Origin: Deltaproteobacteria bacterium
GTDB lineage: Bacteria > Desulfobacterota > Syntrophia > Syntrophales > Smithellaceae
Assembly (NCBI GenBank): GCA_019136325.1
Contig: JAGVUJ010000325.1
Coordinates: forward strand, 1-7,882
Direction: 5' to 3'
Length of the DNA: 7,882 nucleotides
In this document: positions 1-6,595 of the stretch, piece by piece
How the letters are laid out: each line of letters begins with the position of its first letter
Numbering within the stretch: the stretch's first letter is position 1
Program-made: the position numbers and the translations under genes
Notes under the pieces: generated by a model
What the model was told of the DNA's origin: nothing
Databases searched by the model: none
Seen by the model: only the letters and a program-made list of their open reading frames with translations

Positions 1-63
1 TCTGTCTCCGGTTTCTTCGGATACCGGACCTTCAGCCCCAATGGGCAAGCCATGGTAATTCGG

Positions 64-83
64 CGGAGGGTTTCACCCCTCCG
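64..83. terminator. Hairpin over the ligase stop codon, possible bidirectional terminator
   Basis: CGGAGGG (64-70) and CCCTCCG (77-83) form a perfect 7-bp GC-rich stem with a 6-base loop that contains the ligase stop codon. Neither side has a real U-tract: the minus-strand continuation is CGCCGAATTACC and the plus-strand continuation is ATTCTTG. It is therefore not a textbook intrinsic terminator. A plus-strand frame that ends with TAA at 56-58 reads as a plausible protein tail (ending GPSAPMGKPW), so the hairpin may lie between two convergent genes. Only about 18 codons of that frame are visible, so no gene is called. Confidence 0.35.
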
Positions 84-1914
84 ATTCTTGATGCAGTTGT
101 TCTATTTCCGTTGAGTAAGTCTTCAAAACCTCTTTGCGCTTAAGTTTCATGGTCTGGGTAACCAATCCGTTTTCCAAAGTAAAATCCTCGCTGGTAAATA
201 TGAACTTCTGCGGGATTTCATATCCGCCGTATGATTTTTTAAGATGTCTTTTAATTTCTTCCGATAAAAAATTCTGGATATTTTGATTCTTTACGACTTC
301 CGCCGGAGCTCCCTGGGCCCATTTGGCGACCCGCTCATCCTTTTTCATTGTCGCGAAATCAGGCACGATGACCGCGACGTTATACGCTTTGCCGTCACCC
401 CATATAAAAGCATTGGCAATGTTATGCACCAGCTTGATGTCGGTTTCAATGGATTCCGGGTGAATGTATTTGCCGTTGGATAGTTTATATTCATCTTTAA
501 ATCTACCGGTAATATAAAGAAAACCTTCGTTGTCAAAACGTCCCTGATCGCCGGTGCGTATTCCGGGAAAGCCGTTCCAGGTATCCTTCATCATGATTTG
601 AGCGGTCTGTTCCGGCTTATTGTGATAGCCCATCATCACATGAGCACCGTAAACGATAATTTCTCCGTCATCGCTCTCATTATCCGCCACAAAACGGTCA
701 ATTTTAACATGCATATTTTCCACGCATTTACCGACCGAGCCGTACTTGTTTCCCATAAGCGGTGAATTCATTGTAATCGCGGGCGAGGTTTCCGTTAATC
801 CGTAGGCATCATAAGTGGGGATGCCGAGATCGGCAAAGAACATGGCGATACCAGGATTCATTACCGCGCTGGCCGTCAGAACGCCGGTGAGCCGGCCTCC
901 GAATCTTTCCCTGATTTTGGAAAATACCATTTTATCGAGTATTTTTAATTTCAGGGATTTATGCGCCCGGCCCCTGCATTTTGTCGCTTCTGCGCAGGTC
1001 ATATCGAAAAGCATCTTTTTGAATCCGCCCTGTTCATGCATTTTGGCCTGAATCCCGTCGTAGATTCTATTGAAGACCTTGGGAACCGCGATGAGGTAGG
1101 TGGGCCGAACTTTTATAAAATCTTCCGCCAGCGTGTCGACCGATTCCATCAGCGCGATAGCGCCGCCGAACTGCATGAAATTATGCAGCTCCGCGCTCAG
1201 CCCGTAGCTGTGCGCCCAGGGAAGTATCGCCAGAGAAACGGACGTTTCATTGAGGTCAGGAAAGATGTGATAACCCGATTGAGAGCATGCCGAAAGATTG
1301 CCGTGAGACAGAAGAACGCCTTTGGGATCTCCGGTTGTCCCGGACGTATAAATCAGCTCCGCCGGCTCCGACCAATGGGGTTTATAGGATTGAACCGGAT
1401 GATTCTTTCCGACTTCTTCCAGCGCCTTGAGACTGTTTTTACCTTGGCCGTAGATTATAAAGATTTCTTTTAAGCTTTCGATTTCATCTTTGAAATGCTT
1501 TATCTTTTCGAAAAGGATTTCATCCTTGACAAAAAGATATTTTAGCCCGCTGTCCCGGATAATGTATTGCCATGTTTTCATCAATTCCTTTTCGTACATC
1601 GGCACAAACATGGCGCCCAGGCCGTGCGACGCGTTTTCCAACACATACCATTCGACGGCATTGCCTATGATAATACCGACCGCGTCACCCTTGGTGACGC
1701 CCAACTGATGAAGGCCGCCTCTGGCGTTATTTATTCTTTCGGCGAGATGTTTATAGCTTATCCATTCGTACTGTTTCGTCGCAGGATTTTTTGTTCCAAT
1801 GGCATTTCGATCACTCCATTTTGCTGCCGTGTCTTCAAACAAATCTACGAGATTTCGTGGATGTTTGTAAAATTTGTCCAATTCTGCAATTTGCTTTTCC
1901 GTGTATGTGATCAT
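73..1914 (-). CDS. Long-chain fatty acid--CoA ligase (AMP-binding, LACS type)
   Basis: This enzyme activates fatty acids with ATP and CoA through an acyl-adenylate, at the cytoplasmic face of the membrane. The 613-residue length fits the family. Visible motifs are the P-loop YTSGTTGDPKG (189-199), the core motif YGLTET (371-376), RTGD (453-456) for ATP ribose binding, the LACS signature GRFKDEYKLSNGKYI (470-484), and a C-terminal TMKLKR (588-593) holding the A10-type lysine. The motif usually reading SGGAPL is here TASAVM (348-352 region), a mild departure. The start at 1914 is chosen because AAGGGGGAAATAATT precedes it as a good ribosome site. An ATG at 1944, ten codons earlier in frame, has no such site. 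The stop TGA lies in the loop of a 7-bp hairpin. The next gene upstream ends 265 bases away, so it probably has its own promoter. The family is certain; the chain-length preference cannot be read from the sequence. Confidence 0.93.
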   Translation of the reverse strand: MITYTEKQIAELDKFYKHPRNLVDLFEDTAAKWSDRNAIGTKNPATKQYEWISYKHLAERINNARGGLHQLGVTKGDAVGIIIGNAVEWYVLENASHGLGAMFVPMYEKELMKTWQYIIRDSGLKYLFVKDEILFEKIKHFKDEIESLKEIFIIYGQGKNSLKALEEVGKNHPVQSYKPHWSEPAELIYTSGTTGDPKGVLLSHGNLSACSQSGYHIFPDLNETSVSLAILPWAHSYGLSAELHNFMQFGGAIALMESVDTLAEDFIKVRPTYLIAVPKVFNRIYDGIQAKMHEQGGFKKMLFDMTCAEATKCRGRAHKSLKLKILDKMVFSKIRERFGGRLTGVLTASAVMNPGIAMFFADLGIPTYDAYGLTETSPAITMNSPLMGNKYGSVGKCVENMHVKIDRFVADNESDDGEIIVYGAHVMMGYHNKPEQTAQIMMKDTWNGFPGIRTGDQGRFDNEGFLYITGRFKDEYKLSNGKYIHPESIETDIKLVHNIANAFIWGDGKAYNVAVIVPDFATMKKDERVAKWAQGAPAEVVKNQNIQNFLSEEIKRHLKKSYGGYEIPQKFIFTSEDFTLENGLVTQTMKLKRKEVLKTYSTEIEQLHQESEG

Positions 1915-1954
1915 AATTATTTCCCCCTTTTTTATGTGGTTCATTACTATGATC

Positions 1955-1974
1955 TGTCCCTGAAAAGATGGACA
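1955..1974. repeat. Small inverted repeat upstream of the ligase
   Basis: TGTCC (1955-1959) and GGACA (1970-1974) flank a 10-base spacer, 41 bases upstream of the preferred ligase start. The stretch begins TGATCTGTCCC at 1949 and runs on into GGACACCTTTT. It looks somewhat like the terminal inverted repeats of IS3-family elements, many of which carry TGGACAC near their tips. No transposase gene or second end is visible, so the identity is uncertain. It could also be a leader hairpin of the ligase mRNA. Confidence 0.25.
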
Positions 1975-2099
1975 CCTTTTACGGGTATTTTGACATTGTT
2001 TTATTCGGAAAGCAACAAGGCTTTATTCGTGCTGATGGTTCATCAGACGACTATGGGAGATTAAATAGTTGAGGAAAAGGTCTTGGCTTGCCGTTCACG

Positions 2100-2119
2100 G
2101 GAATAAAGAGCGCTATTCC
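2100..2119 (-). other. Second, weaker hairpin downstream of the radical SAM gene
   Basis: On the minus strand GGAATA and TATTCC (plus coordinates 2114-2119 and 2100-2105) form a 6-bp stem with an 8-base loop, 60 to 80 bases past the radical SAM stop codon. It follows the much stronger 2128-2159 hairpin. No run of U follows, so it may only help to stabilise or end the transcript together with the first hairpin. Confidence 0.25.
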
Positions 2120-2127
2120 TGTTTTTC

Positions 2128-2159
2128 CGCATTCCCCAAAGCGACCTCTGGGGAATGCG
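2128..2159 (-). terminator. Strong 11-bp hairpin after the radical SAM gene, terminator-like but without a U-tract
   Basis: CGCATTCCCCA (2128-2138) and TGGGGAATGCG (2149-2159) are perfect complements with a 10-base loop. The hairpin starts 20 bases beyond the radical SAM stop codon, where a terminator would be expected. On the minus strand the stem is followed by GAAAAAC, so the tract is A rather than U and standard intrinsic termination is unlikely. On the plus strand no T-run follows either. It may protect the 3' end of the mRNA or act with a termination factor. Confidence 0.4.
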
Positions 2160-2179
2160 AGCGGAGACAGAATAATTTC

Positions 2180-3820
2180 TTACTTGCCCAAACCGGGCAG
2201 CGGTTTCGTGAGCAACGGCACCGATTCTCGTTTCTGCCAGTTTACCGTTACCGGCTGCGGTTTCGTGTGCGCGATTCTCCCGGCGACATTGACATAATGA
2301 CGTCCCCGGAAAACCAGTTCTATCGCAGCGGGCAGGGCAAGCAGTCCGAACCTTGACGACCGGATAATAAACCATAACGCATGGATTCCGAACGGAGTAA
2401 AGAAAATCCTGGCCAGTTCCAGCATCATCTTTGTTTTGCGGGGATAATTGGTCAATTTTGATTTCGCCAGTTTCTTTTTCCACGGCTCCGCCCCGCGAAG
2501 CTTTGCTATTTTAAGATCGGGCAGCCTGCTGATGAGGGTTGAGGCGCGGGCGAAATAATTTTTGGGCGCATAGGTTTGAGCGATCACCCGTCTGTAGCCT
2601 TCAACCAGTTTTTCAGCCGGCATGACGGGTACAAAGTTGAGCACGGTATCGACGTTATCGCCGCTGTGCGGATTGTCCTGTGACATGATCCGGCCTTCCC
2701 GTTCCAGCCGTTTGAAAAGGTCGGTGTTCGGCATGGCGGCAAGCAGTCCCACCATGCTCTGGGCAATGCCGTTTTGCCGGATGAAGGTCAATTGGTTATC
2801 GAACGCGTCCTCTTTATCCGTATCAAAGCCGAGGATAAATCCGCCCATGACCTCTATGCCGGAACGCTGTATCTTCTCGATTGCTTTGTTCATATCGCAG
2901 GCTGCGTTCTGGTTTTTATTGGCGGCGCGCAGCGTCGCGCCGTCCGGCGATTCGATGCCTACAAATACGGATGTGAATCCCGATCGCGTCATTAAATCCA
3001 AAAGCTCGTCATCTTTGGCCAGGTCAATGCTCGCTTCAGTGAACAGCATATACGGATAGCCGTGCTCCTCCTGCCACACCGCCAGGAGTCTGAGCATTTC
3101 TTTGACGGCCTTCCTGTTGGCGATGAAATTGTCATCTACGATAAACAGGCGTCCGCGGTAGCCGGTCGCATGCAGGTCTTCAACCTCGCGCATGAATTGC
3201 GCGGCAGACTTGGTGCGCGGAACGCGTCCGAACATCTGGACGATATCGCAGAATTCGCAGTTGAACGGGCATCCGCGGGAGAATTGAAGAGCCATGGACG
3301 CATAATCATCCGGTCGTATCAGGTCAAAGCGCGGCGACGGGGTAAGATTCAAGGCCGGTTTTTCCTTGTTGTCATATACTTTTTTTGCTTTGCCCCGCGC
3401 ATAGTCCCACAGGAACTCGGGAAGGTTATTCTCAGCCTCATAAAGAATCAGATGATCGATTTTATCCGATTCCAGGTAGTCTCCCGGTCTGCCGTAGGCC
3501 GATTGGACAAATGGCCCTCCGGCAACCACAGTTTTTCCGCGTTCATGGCACATGTTAAGGACCTTTAAAAACGATTCCCGGTGTATCCACATACCCGTGA
3601 GGAAAACCATGTCGCTCTGCTCAATGTCACGCACTACGAGATCGCGCACATTCATGTCGATTAACGTGACGTCATAATATTCCGGAAGCATGGCCGCGAC
3701 GGTCATCAGCCCCAGGGGGGGCATCACCGACTTGAATCCGGCTGCCTTGAGCGCGCTGTCATGGCTCCAGAACGTTTGCGGCGTCTTCGGTTGTATCATC
3801 ACTACATTTGTTTTTTTCAT
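2180..3820 (-). CDS. B12-binding-domain radical SAM protein with DUF4070-type C-terminus
   Basis: This is a 546-residue class-B radical SAM enzyme. An N-terminal Rossmann-like B12-binding domain (about 5-140) is followed by the radical SAM core, with the 4Fe-4S motif CPFNCEFC (Cys184, Cys188, Cys191), FIVDDNFI (226-233), FVGIES (286-291) and GFILGFD (327-333). From about 360 the sequence matches the DUF4070 style seen in the hopanoid C-2 methylase HpnP and its relatives: AMPNTDLFKRL, NFVPVMP, then GYRRVIAQTY. No DxHxxG cobalamin-histidine motif is seen, which is common in this class. A hydrophobic, amphipathic tail (about 467-505) may touch the membrane. The start is firm: AAAGGAGG lies 5 bases before the ATG. 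A promoter-like pair sits just upstream. The likely chemistry is radical methylation or a rearrangement; the substrate is unknown, and HpnP identity is not claimed. Confidence 0.9.
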   Translation of the reverse strand: MKKTNVVMIQPKTPQTFWSHDSALKAAGFKSVMPPLGLMTVAAMLPEYYDVTLIDMNVRDLVVRDIEQSDMVFLTGMWIHRESFLKVLNMCHERGKTVVAGGPFVQSAYGRPGDYLESDKIDHLILYEAENNLPEFLWDYARGKAKKVYDNKEKPALNLTPSPRFDLIRPDDYASMALQFSRGCPFNCEFCDIVQMFGRVPRTKSAAQFMREVEDLHATGYRGRLFIVDDNFIANRKAVKEMLRLLAVWQEEHGYPYMLFTEASIDLAKDDELLDLMTRSGFTSVFVGIESPDGATLRAANKNQNAACDMNKAIEKIQRSGIEVMGGFILGFDTDKEDAFDNQLTFIRQNGIAQSMVGLLAAMPNTDLFKRLEREGRIMSQDNPHSGDNVDTVLNFVPVMPAEKLVEGYRRVIAQTYAPKNYFARASTLISRLPDLKIAKLRGAEPWKKKLAKSKLTNYPRKTKMMLELARIFFTPFGIHALWFIIRSSRFGLLALPAAIELVFRGRHYVNVAGRIAHTKPQPVTVNWQKRESVPLLTKPLPGLGK

Positions 3821-3845
3821 GATGTCCTCCTTTATTCGGCTATAA

Positions 3846-3872
3846 ACTATACCGTGCTTTTATTTTTGTCAA
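3846..3872 (-). promoter_or_regulatory. Probable sigma-70 promoter of the radical SAM gene
   Basis: On the minus strand a perfect -35 TTGACA (plus 3867-3872) is followed after 15 bases by TATAGT (3846-3851), one base from the -10 consensus. The spacing is shorter than the ideal 17. Transcription would start near 3839, giving a leader of about 20 bases that carries the AAAGGAGG ribosome site. The surrounding 3840-3960 stretch is very AT-rich, as promoter DNA often is. No operator repeat is evident. Confidence 0.45.
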
Positions 3873-3964
3873 TTAAAAAAGCAAAAATATTAGCATTTAT
3901 TATTGCTTCTTATATAGACAATTTATGATGCTTCATGTCTGGAAAAGCGTATATGCTCCTTAAA

Positions 3965-5437
3965 TTATAAATTCAGATACTGTTCGGCGCGTTTTTCAAT
4001 TCTTCCCAGGGCTGGATTATCGGGCCTGTAAGCGTCGATGAAAACCTGTCTCACGCTGTCCGCCTGTGATAAATATTTAATCTCATCGGGAGCGTGGCCC
4101 CAGTCTAAAAGAATATGATGAGCCTTTTGCGGCAGAATTTTCAGTGATTTGTATACCGTCGAACAGCCGTTGCTTCTCTTGATTTTGGGGCCGCATGAAA
4201 AAGAAACTTCCGTGACATGGGTGGTCAACGCGCGCTTGGCGCGTTCATCCCTGGTCTTATGATTGTGCTCTCCGTGAGAAGGAATAAAGATAAACTTCAT
4301 GTCGTCCGGAATGATGCCGCCCACAAAAAGAGGCACACCGTAATCAATGCCGTTCAAATTGGAACCGATCAGCTGCGTGCCGGCAACGGCCATGACATCC
4401 TTATGGCTGATTCTCCGGTCAAAGAGATTGACAAAGAAACGATTGATTTTCCTGTATTGTGTGTAAAACCTGCTGTTACGGCCTATTCCGGTCCTTTCGA
4501 GATGCATTTCTTCCGCTGCGTTCTTTACGGCATCGCGAATCCATTGATATTGAGTCCGGGAATCGGCTTTTCCGATCTCACCCGCCAGTTGCGTTCGCAC
4601 AATTCCCAAACCGCGATACCCTTTTTGAACATCGACCTGCCGCCGGGAATTTTGATCTCCCTGGGCGATATAATCCGTGGCCCAGGTGATTCCCATTTCC
4701 AGACTCAGAAGGGCAATCTCAACGGATGAATTCGAAACGTTCTGCCCGATCTCCAGCGCAATTTTATTTCTAAGCTTCAGGATGCTGCTGTCGGTAACAT
4801 CAATCTGGCTTCCTATCGGGAAAAGATCGGATTCACCCAGGCAATTCAATCTCAGCCATCTTTTTTTATCCGGCAGCGTGCCGCTGTCCCACAGATGAAA
4901 CTTGTAGGAAAATGGAAAAGTCCTTCTGCTCTGACTCAGAAAAGATGCCTCGCCCAGAACCAGATGATTGTGGATGAGATACGTGTACAGGGCAAGCGGC
5001 ACACCGTCGATGACGTGATTATAGACCAGACTCATGATCCGGTATGACCGGTTTTGTCTGTCGTAGGTTATTTCCATTAAGACCGGCTTGGAATAATCCC
5101 AATCCAGCGAGAAATCGATATCATAACCCGCCACCATCTTATTTTCCAAGCCCAGGAGGCCTTCCTTGACCTGTATATCCGCGTTGATCAGCATGTCGCC
5201 GTAATGTTTTAGCGCCAGTTCGACAGCTTCCATGGCTTTATGGCGCAGGGCCGTGGAACTTTCGAAATCAGGCGAACTTCCCCTGACTTCAAGACCAAAG
5301 CCGAAATGCTTGGCGTATTTTGATCGTAAAAATTCCCACGCGGTTCTTGTCTTCTCCAGACCGAGCTTGGTTGTGATGTAATCTCTCGGGGTGGACACGA
5401 CTCCTCCAAGATGAATTGCTCCTACTATTGCGTTCAT
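3965..5437 (-). CDS. Unrecognised 490-aa protein, possible CAT/BAHD-like acyltransferase
   Basis: I do not recognise this protein by name. It is 490 residues, soluble-looking, with no signal peptide or membrane segment. Two short motifs hint at the CoA-dependent acyltransferase superfamily (CAT, BAHD, carnitine acyltransferase, E2 catalytic domains). MSLVYNHVIDGVPLALY (135-151) resembles the active-site segment of E2 (DHRVIDG) and CAT (HHxxxDG). IDYGVPLFVG (364-373), followed by IPDDMKFIFIPS, resembles the BAHD DFGWG segment. The distance between them, about 220 residues, and the total length fit a two-lobed BAHD-like enzyme. The catalytic segment is odd: it is one residue short (H141-V-I-D144-G), or equivalently Asn140 replaces the catalytic His. 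HGEHNH (388-393) is a further His cluster. The start at 5437 has AAAGGAGA 6 bases upstream; an ATG at 5482 lacks a ribosome site. A promoter element shared with the PepSY gene lies upstream. The gene is real; the function is tentative. Confidence 0.85.
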   Translation of the reverse strand: MNAIVGAIHLGGVVSTPRDYITTKLGLEKTRTAWEFLRSKYAKHFGFGLEVRGSSPDFESSTALRHKAMEAVELALKHYGDMLINADIQVKEGLLGLENKMVAGYDIDFSLDWDYSKPVLMEITYDRQNRSYRIMSLVYNHVIDGVPLALYTYLIHNHLVLGEASFLSQSRRTFPFSYKFHLWDSGTLPDKKRWLRLNCLGESDLFPIGSQIDVTDSSILKLRNKIALEIGQNVSNSSVEIALLSLEMGITWATDYIAQGDQNSRRQVDVQKGYRGLGIVRTQLAGEIGKADSRTQYQWIRDAVKNAAEEMHLERTGIGRNSRFYTQYRKINRFFVNLFDRRISHKDVMAVAGTQLIGSNLNGIDYGVPLFVGGIIPDDMKFIFIPSHGEHNHKTRDERAKRALTTHVTEVSFSCGPKIKRSNGCSTVYKSLKILPQKAHHILLDWGHAPDEIKYLSQADSVRQVFIDAYRPDNPALGRIEKRAEQYLNL

Positions 5438-5512
5438 ATCGGTCTCCTTTTTCCTTAAGATGGTTGAGTCTTTCAACGTCATTGCACTCGACCTTCATGT
5501 CTCGTGACCATC

Positions 5513-5570
5513 TCTATATACCCACCGGGCTTTCAGGAACCTTTCGTGTGTATTACAATTTTGCAAGGTT
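5513..5570 (-). promoter_or_regulatory. Activator-type promoter of the 490-aa gene (copy B of a 58-bp shared element)
   Basis: Reading on the minus strand, the element has AACCTTGCAAAATTGTAAT (5570 to 5552), then TGAAAG (5535 to 5530) exactly 22 bp after TGTAAT, then TATAGA (5518 to 5513) 11 bp further on. It aligns gap-free with 6506-6563 at 39 of 58 positions. The -35 position is poor (GGTTCC), as expected for a promoter that needs an activator. Transcription would begin near 5506, giving a leader of about 70 bases. AACCTT and AAGGTT inside this copy are also inverted repeats of each other. Confidence 0.55.
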
Positions 5571-5883
5571 AGGAGTTGTGAGGGAGGACTGCGCTAAGAG
5601 AGCTTCATTACTTGGGGAATAGCCGGCCATCGGCATGAAACGTTTATGATCAAAAAAAGCTCGATCCGATTTTTTTAAACCAAGTTGCTTTTTTTAAATT
5701 AAAATATGAAGGCTTGAAAGCATACCTGGCCTTAGTATCGTGTGGTGTTTATGCACCGGACTGAACGGTTAAAATTTCCGTATGGATGATGAACCTTTCC
5801 GGGCAGCAGGAACATGAGGCCACCGGGAGGATGGAAACCAGACAGCAACGGGGTTGTCGCAAGGGGGATTATTCTTCAGGGTG
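5571..5883. other. Gene-free stretch between the PepSY gene and the promoter of the 490-aa gene
   Basis: I find no gene here; the open frames on both strands are short and have no family resemblance. An AT-rich core (5650-5710) holds the A/T inverted repeats listed separately. AAGGC (5709-5713) and GCCTT (5729-5733) form a 5-bp stem followed on the minus strand by CATATTTTAATTT, a weak candidate for the end of the PepSY transcript. GGTG/CACC and GCCG/CGGC (5622-5634) are minor hairpins. The part 5740-5880 is less AT-rich and has several short stems, but I could not match it to a riboswitch or known RNA. Confidence 0.4.
5652..5695. repeat. Nested A7/T7 inverted repeats
   Basis: AAAAAAAGC (5652-5660) is complementary to GCTTTTTTT (5687-5695), a 9-bp stem over 26 bases. 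Between them a competing T7 run (5670-5676) can pair with the same A7, aided by TCG/CGA (5661-5663 and 5667-5669). Two mutually exclusive hairpins can therefore form from one A-tract. This might be a weak terminator for either strand or an A-tract bend about 80 to 125 bp upstream of the copy B promoter element. Confidence 0.4.
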
Positions 5884-6471
5884 TCAATCGTCTTCCCTCT
5901 CTCTATCCGTGATTTTTCCGTTTGTGGCGTTGACATATAGCAACTCGGATGCATTTTTTCCCCGCTTGGTGACAATGACCTGATAATAGAGGACATGATC
6001 TTCTAATTTGGCTTTTGCCAGTACGGTCTTGCCGCCGGTTTCCTTTTCCGCGACAGCGATGGCCTGCGCCAGGGATATTTTAGCATCGGCAAAAGCATCC
6101 TTTTTACTGATGTGCAAAAAATGCAGAAGGCCGAACCAATCATCAAGCTGAGCGAGCACTTTACCGGATGTGACATCCACAAAATAAGCCCTCATGACGT
6201 GGTCCTTGACGGTCATCAACTCGAATACCAGGGGCCCTTTTCTCAGATTAAGCGGCTTTCTTTTGGGCTCGACCTCTGCCATAACCACTCTGCCGCCCGA
6301 TGCCGATTCGATATTGCTGATGGCCTGCAAAAGACTTATTCGCGATTTTTCAAGGGCGCCGCGCTGCGCCTGCCGCGGCTCGTCATACGCGGTGACCAGG
6401 GCCGGTAAGGCCAGTCCAACCATCACCACCGCGACAACCGCGCATATCGTACTCTTCATTTTTGTTTTCAT
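5884..6471 (-). CDS. Secreted tandem PepSY-domain protein
   Basis: This is a 195-residue exported protein. Residues 1-28 form a signal peptide: a basic MKTKMK start, a hydrophobic core CAVVAVVMVGLALPALV, and a likely cut after VTA. Two PepSY repeats follow. The first (about 45-107) runs from ISLLQAISNIESASGG to YFVDVTSGKVL. The second (about 132-190) runs from ISLAQAIAVAEKETGG to LLYVNATNGKI. The matching ISLxQAI, GG and V(D/N)xTxGK positions show an internal duplication. PepSY domains were first noted as inhibitors of M4 peptidases and are common in periplasmic proteins next to two-component systems. The acidic tail EREDD is unusual. The start has CGGCGGTGAT as its ribosome site. The gene lies 124 bases past the histidine kinase gene and has its own activator-type promoter (6506-6563), which suggests that it is a target, and perhaps a periplasmic modulator, of that sensor. 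Confidence 0.88.
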   Translation of the reverse strand: MKTKMKSTICAVVAVVMVGLALPALVTAYDEPRQAQRGALEKSRISLLQAISNIESASGGRVVMAEVEPKRKPLNLRKGPLVFELMTVKDHVMRAYFVDVTSGKVLAQLDDWFGLLHFLHISKKDAFADAKISLAQAIAVAEKETGGKTVLAKAKLEDHVLYYQVIVTKRGKNASELLYVNATNGKITDREREDD

Positions 6472-6505
6472 TTATCACCGCCGTATCATTTTATTCCCTG
6501 GCCTA

Positions 6506-6563
6506 CCTATAAGCCAGCATAACTTACACCCACATTTCCTGAACATTACAATTTTGAAAGGTT
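6506..6563 (-). promoter_or_regulatory. Activator-type promoter of the PepSY gene (copy A of a 58-bp shared element)
   Basis: On the minus strand AACCTTTCAAAATTGTAAT (6563 to 6545) is followed by TGTAAG (6528 to 6523), which repeats TGTAAT at a 22-bp period, and then after 11 bases by a -10-like TATAGG (6511 to 6506). Split into 11-base units from 6550 it gives TGTAATGTTCA, GGAAATGTGGG, TGTAAGTTATG, the phasing used by OmpR/PhoB-type regulators. The -35 position (TGTGGG) is poor. Transcription would start near 6499, about 30 bases before the ATG. A second TTGAAAGG on the plus strand (6575-6582) lies 21 bp from the one inside the element (6554-6561). Confidence 0.6.
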
Positions 6564-6595
6564 CTCACGCGCCGTTGAAAGGCACGATTGGCCTA

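Noticed and set aside
961..1473. A 170-codon plus-strand open frame
   Set aside because: It is antisense to the conserved core of the acyl-CoA ligase; its composition (many Arg, Cys, Phe) is that of a shadow frame.
2061..2483. A 140-codon minus-strand open frame overlapping the end of the radical SAM gene
   Set aside because: It is out of frame with that gene, has no ribosome site and no recognisable domain, and crosses the strong 2128-2159 hairpin.
2180..3820. Naming the radical SAM gene hpnP
   Set aside because: The architecture is shared by a broad family; no residue seen here is specific to the hopanoid methylase and no hopanoid genes are adjacent.
3900..3964. An intrinsic terminator behind the 490-aa gene
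   Set aside because: Only a short imperfect stem (AGCATATACGCT followed by TTTT on the minus strand) is present, too weak to call.
5740..5880. A structured-looking stretch considered as a c-di-GMP or other riboswitch
   Set aside because: Several short stems and G-rich turns exist, but I could not lay them on any riboswitch consensus core. The stretch is also separated from the 490-aa gene by the copy B promoter.
5769..5996. A 75-codon minus-strand open frame running out of the PepSY gene
   Set aside because: It overlaps the PepSY coding sequence in another frame and has low-complexity Ser/Pro composition; no start signal is seen.
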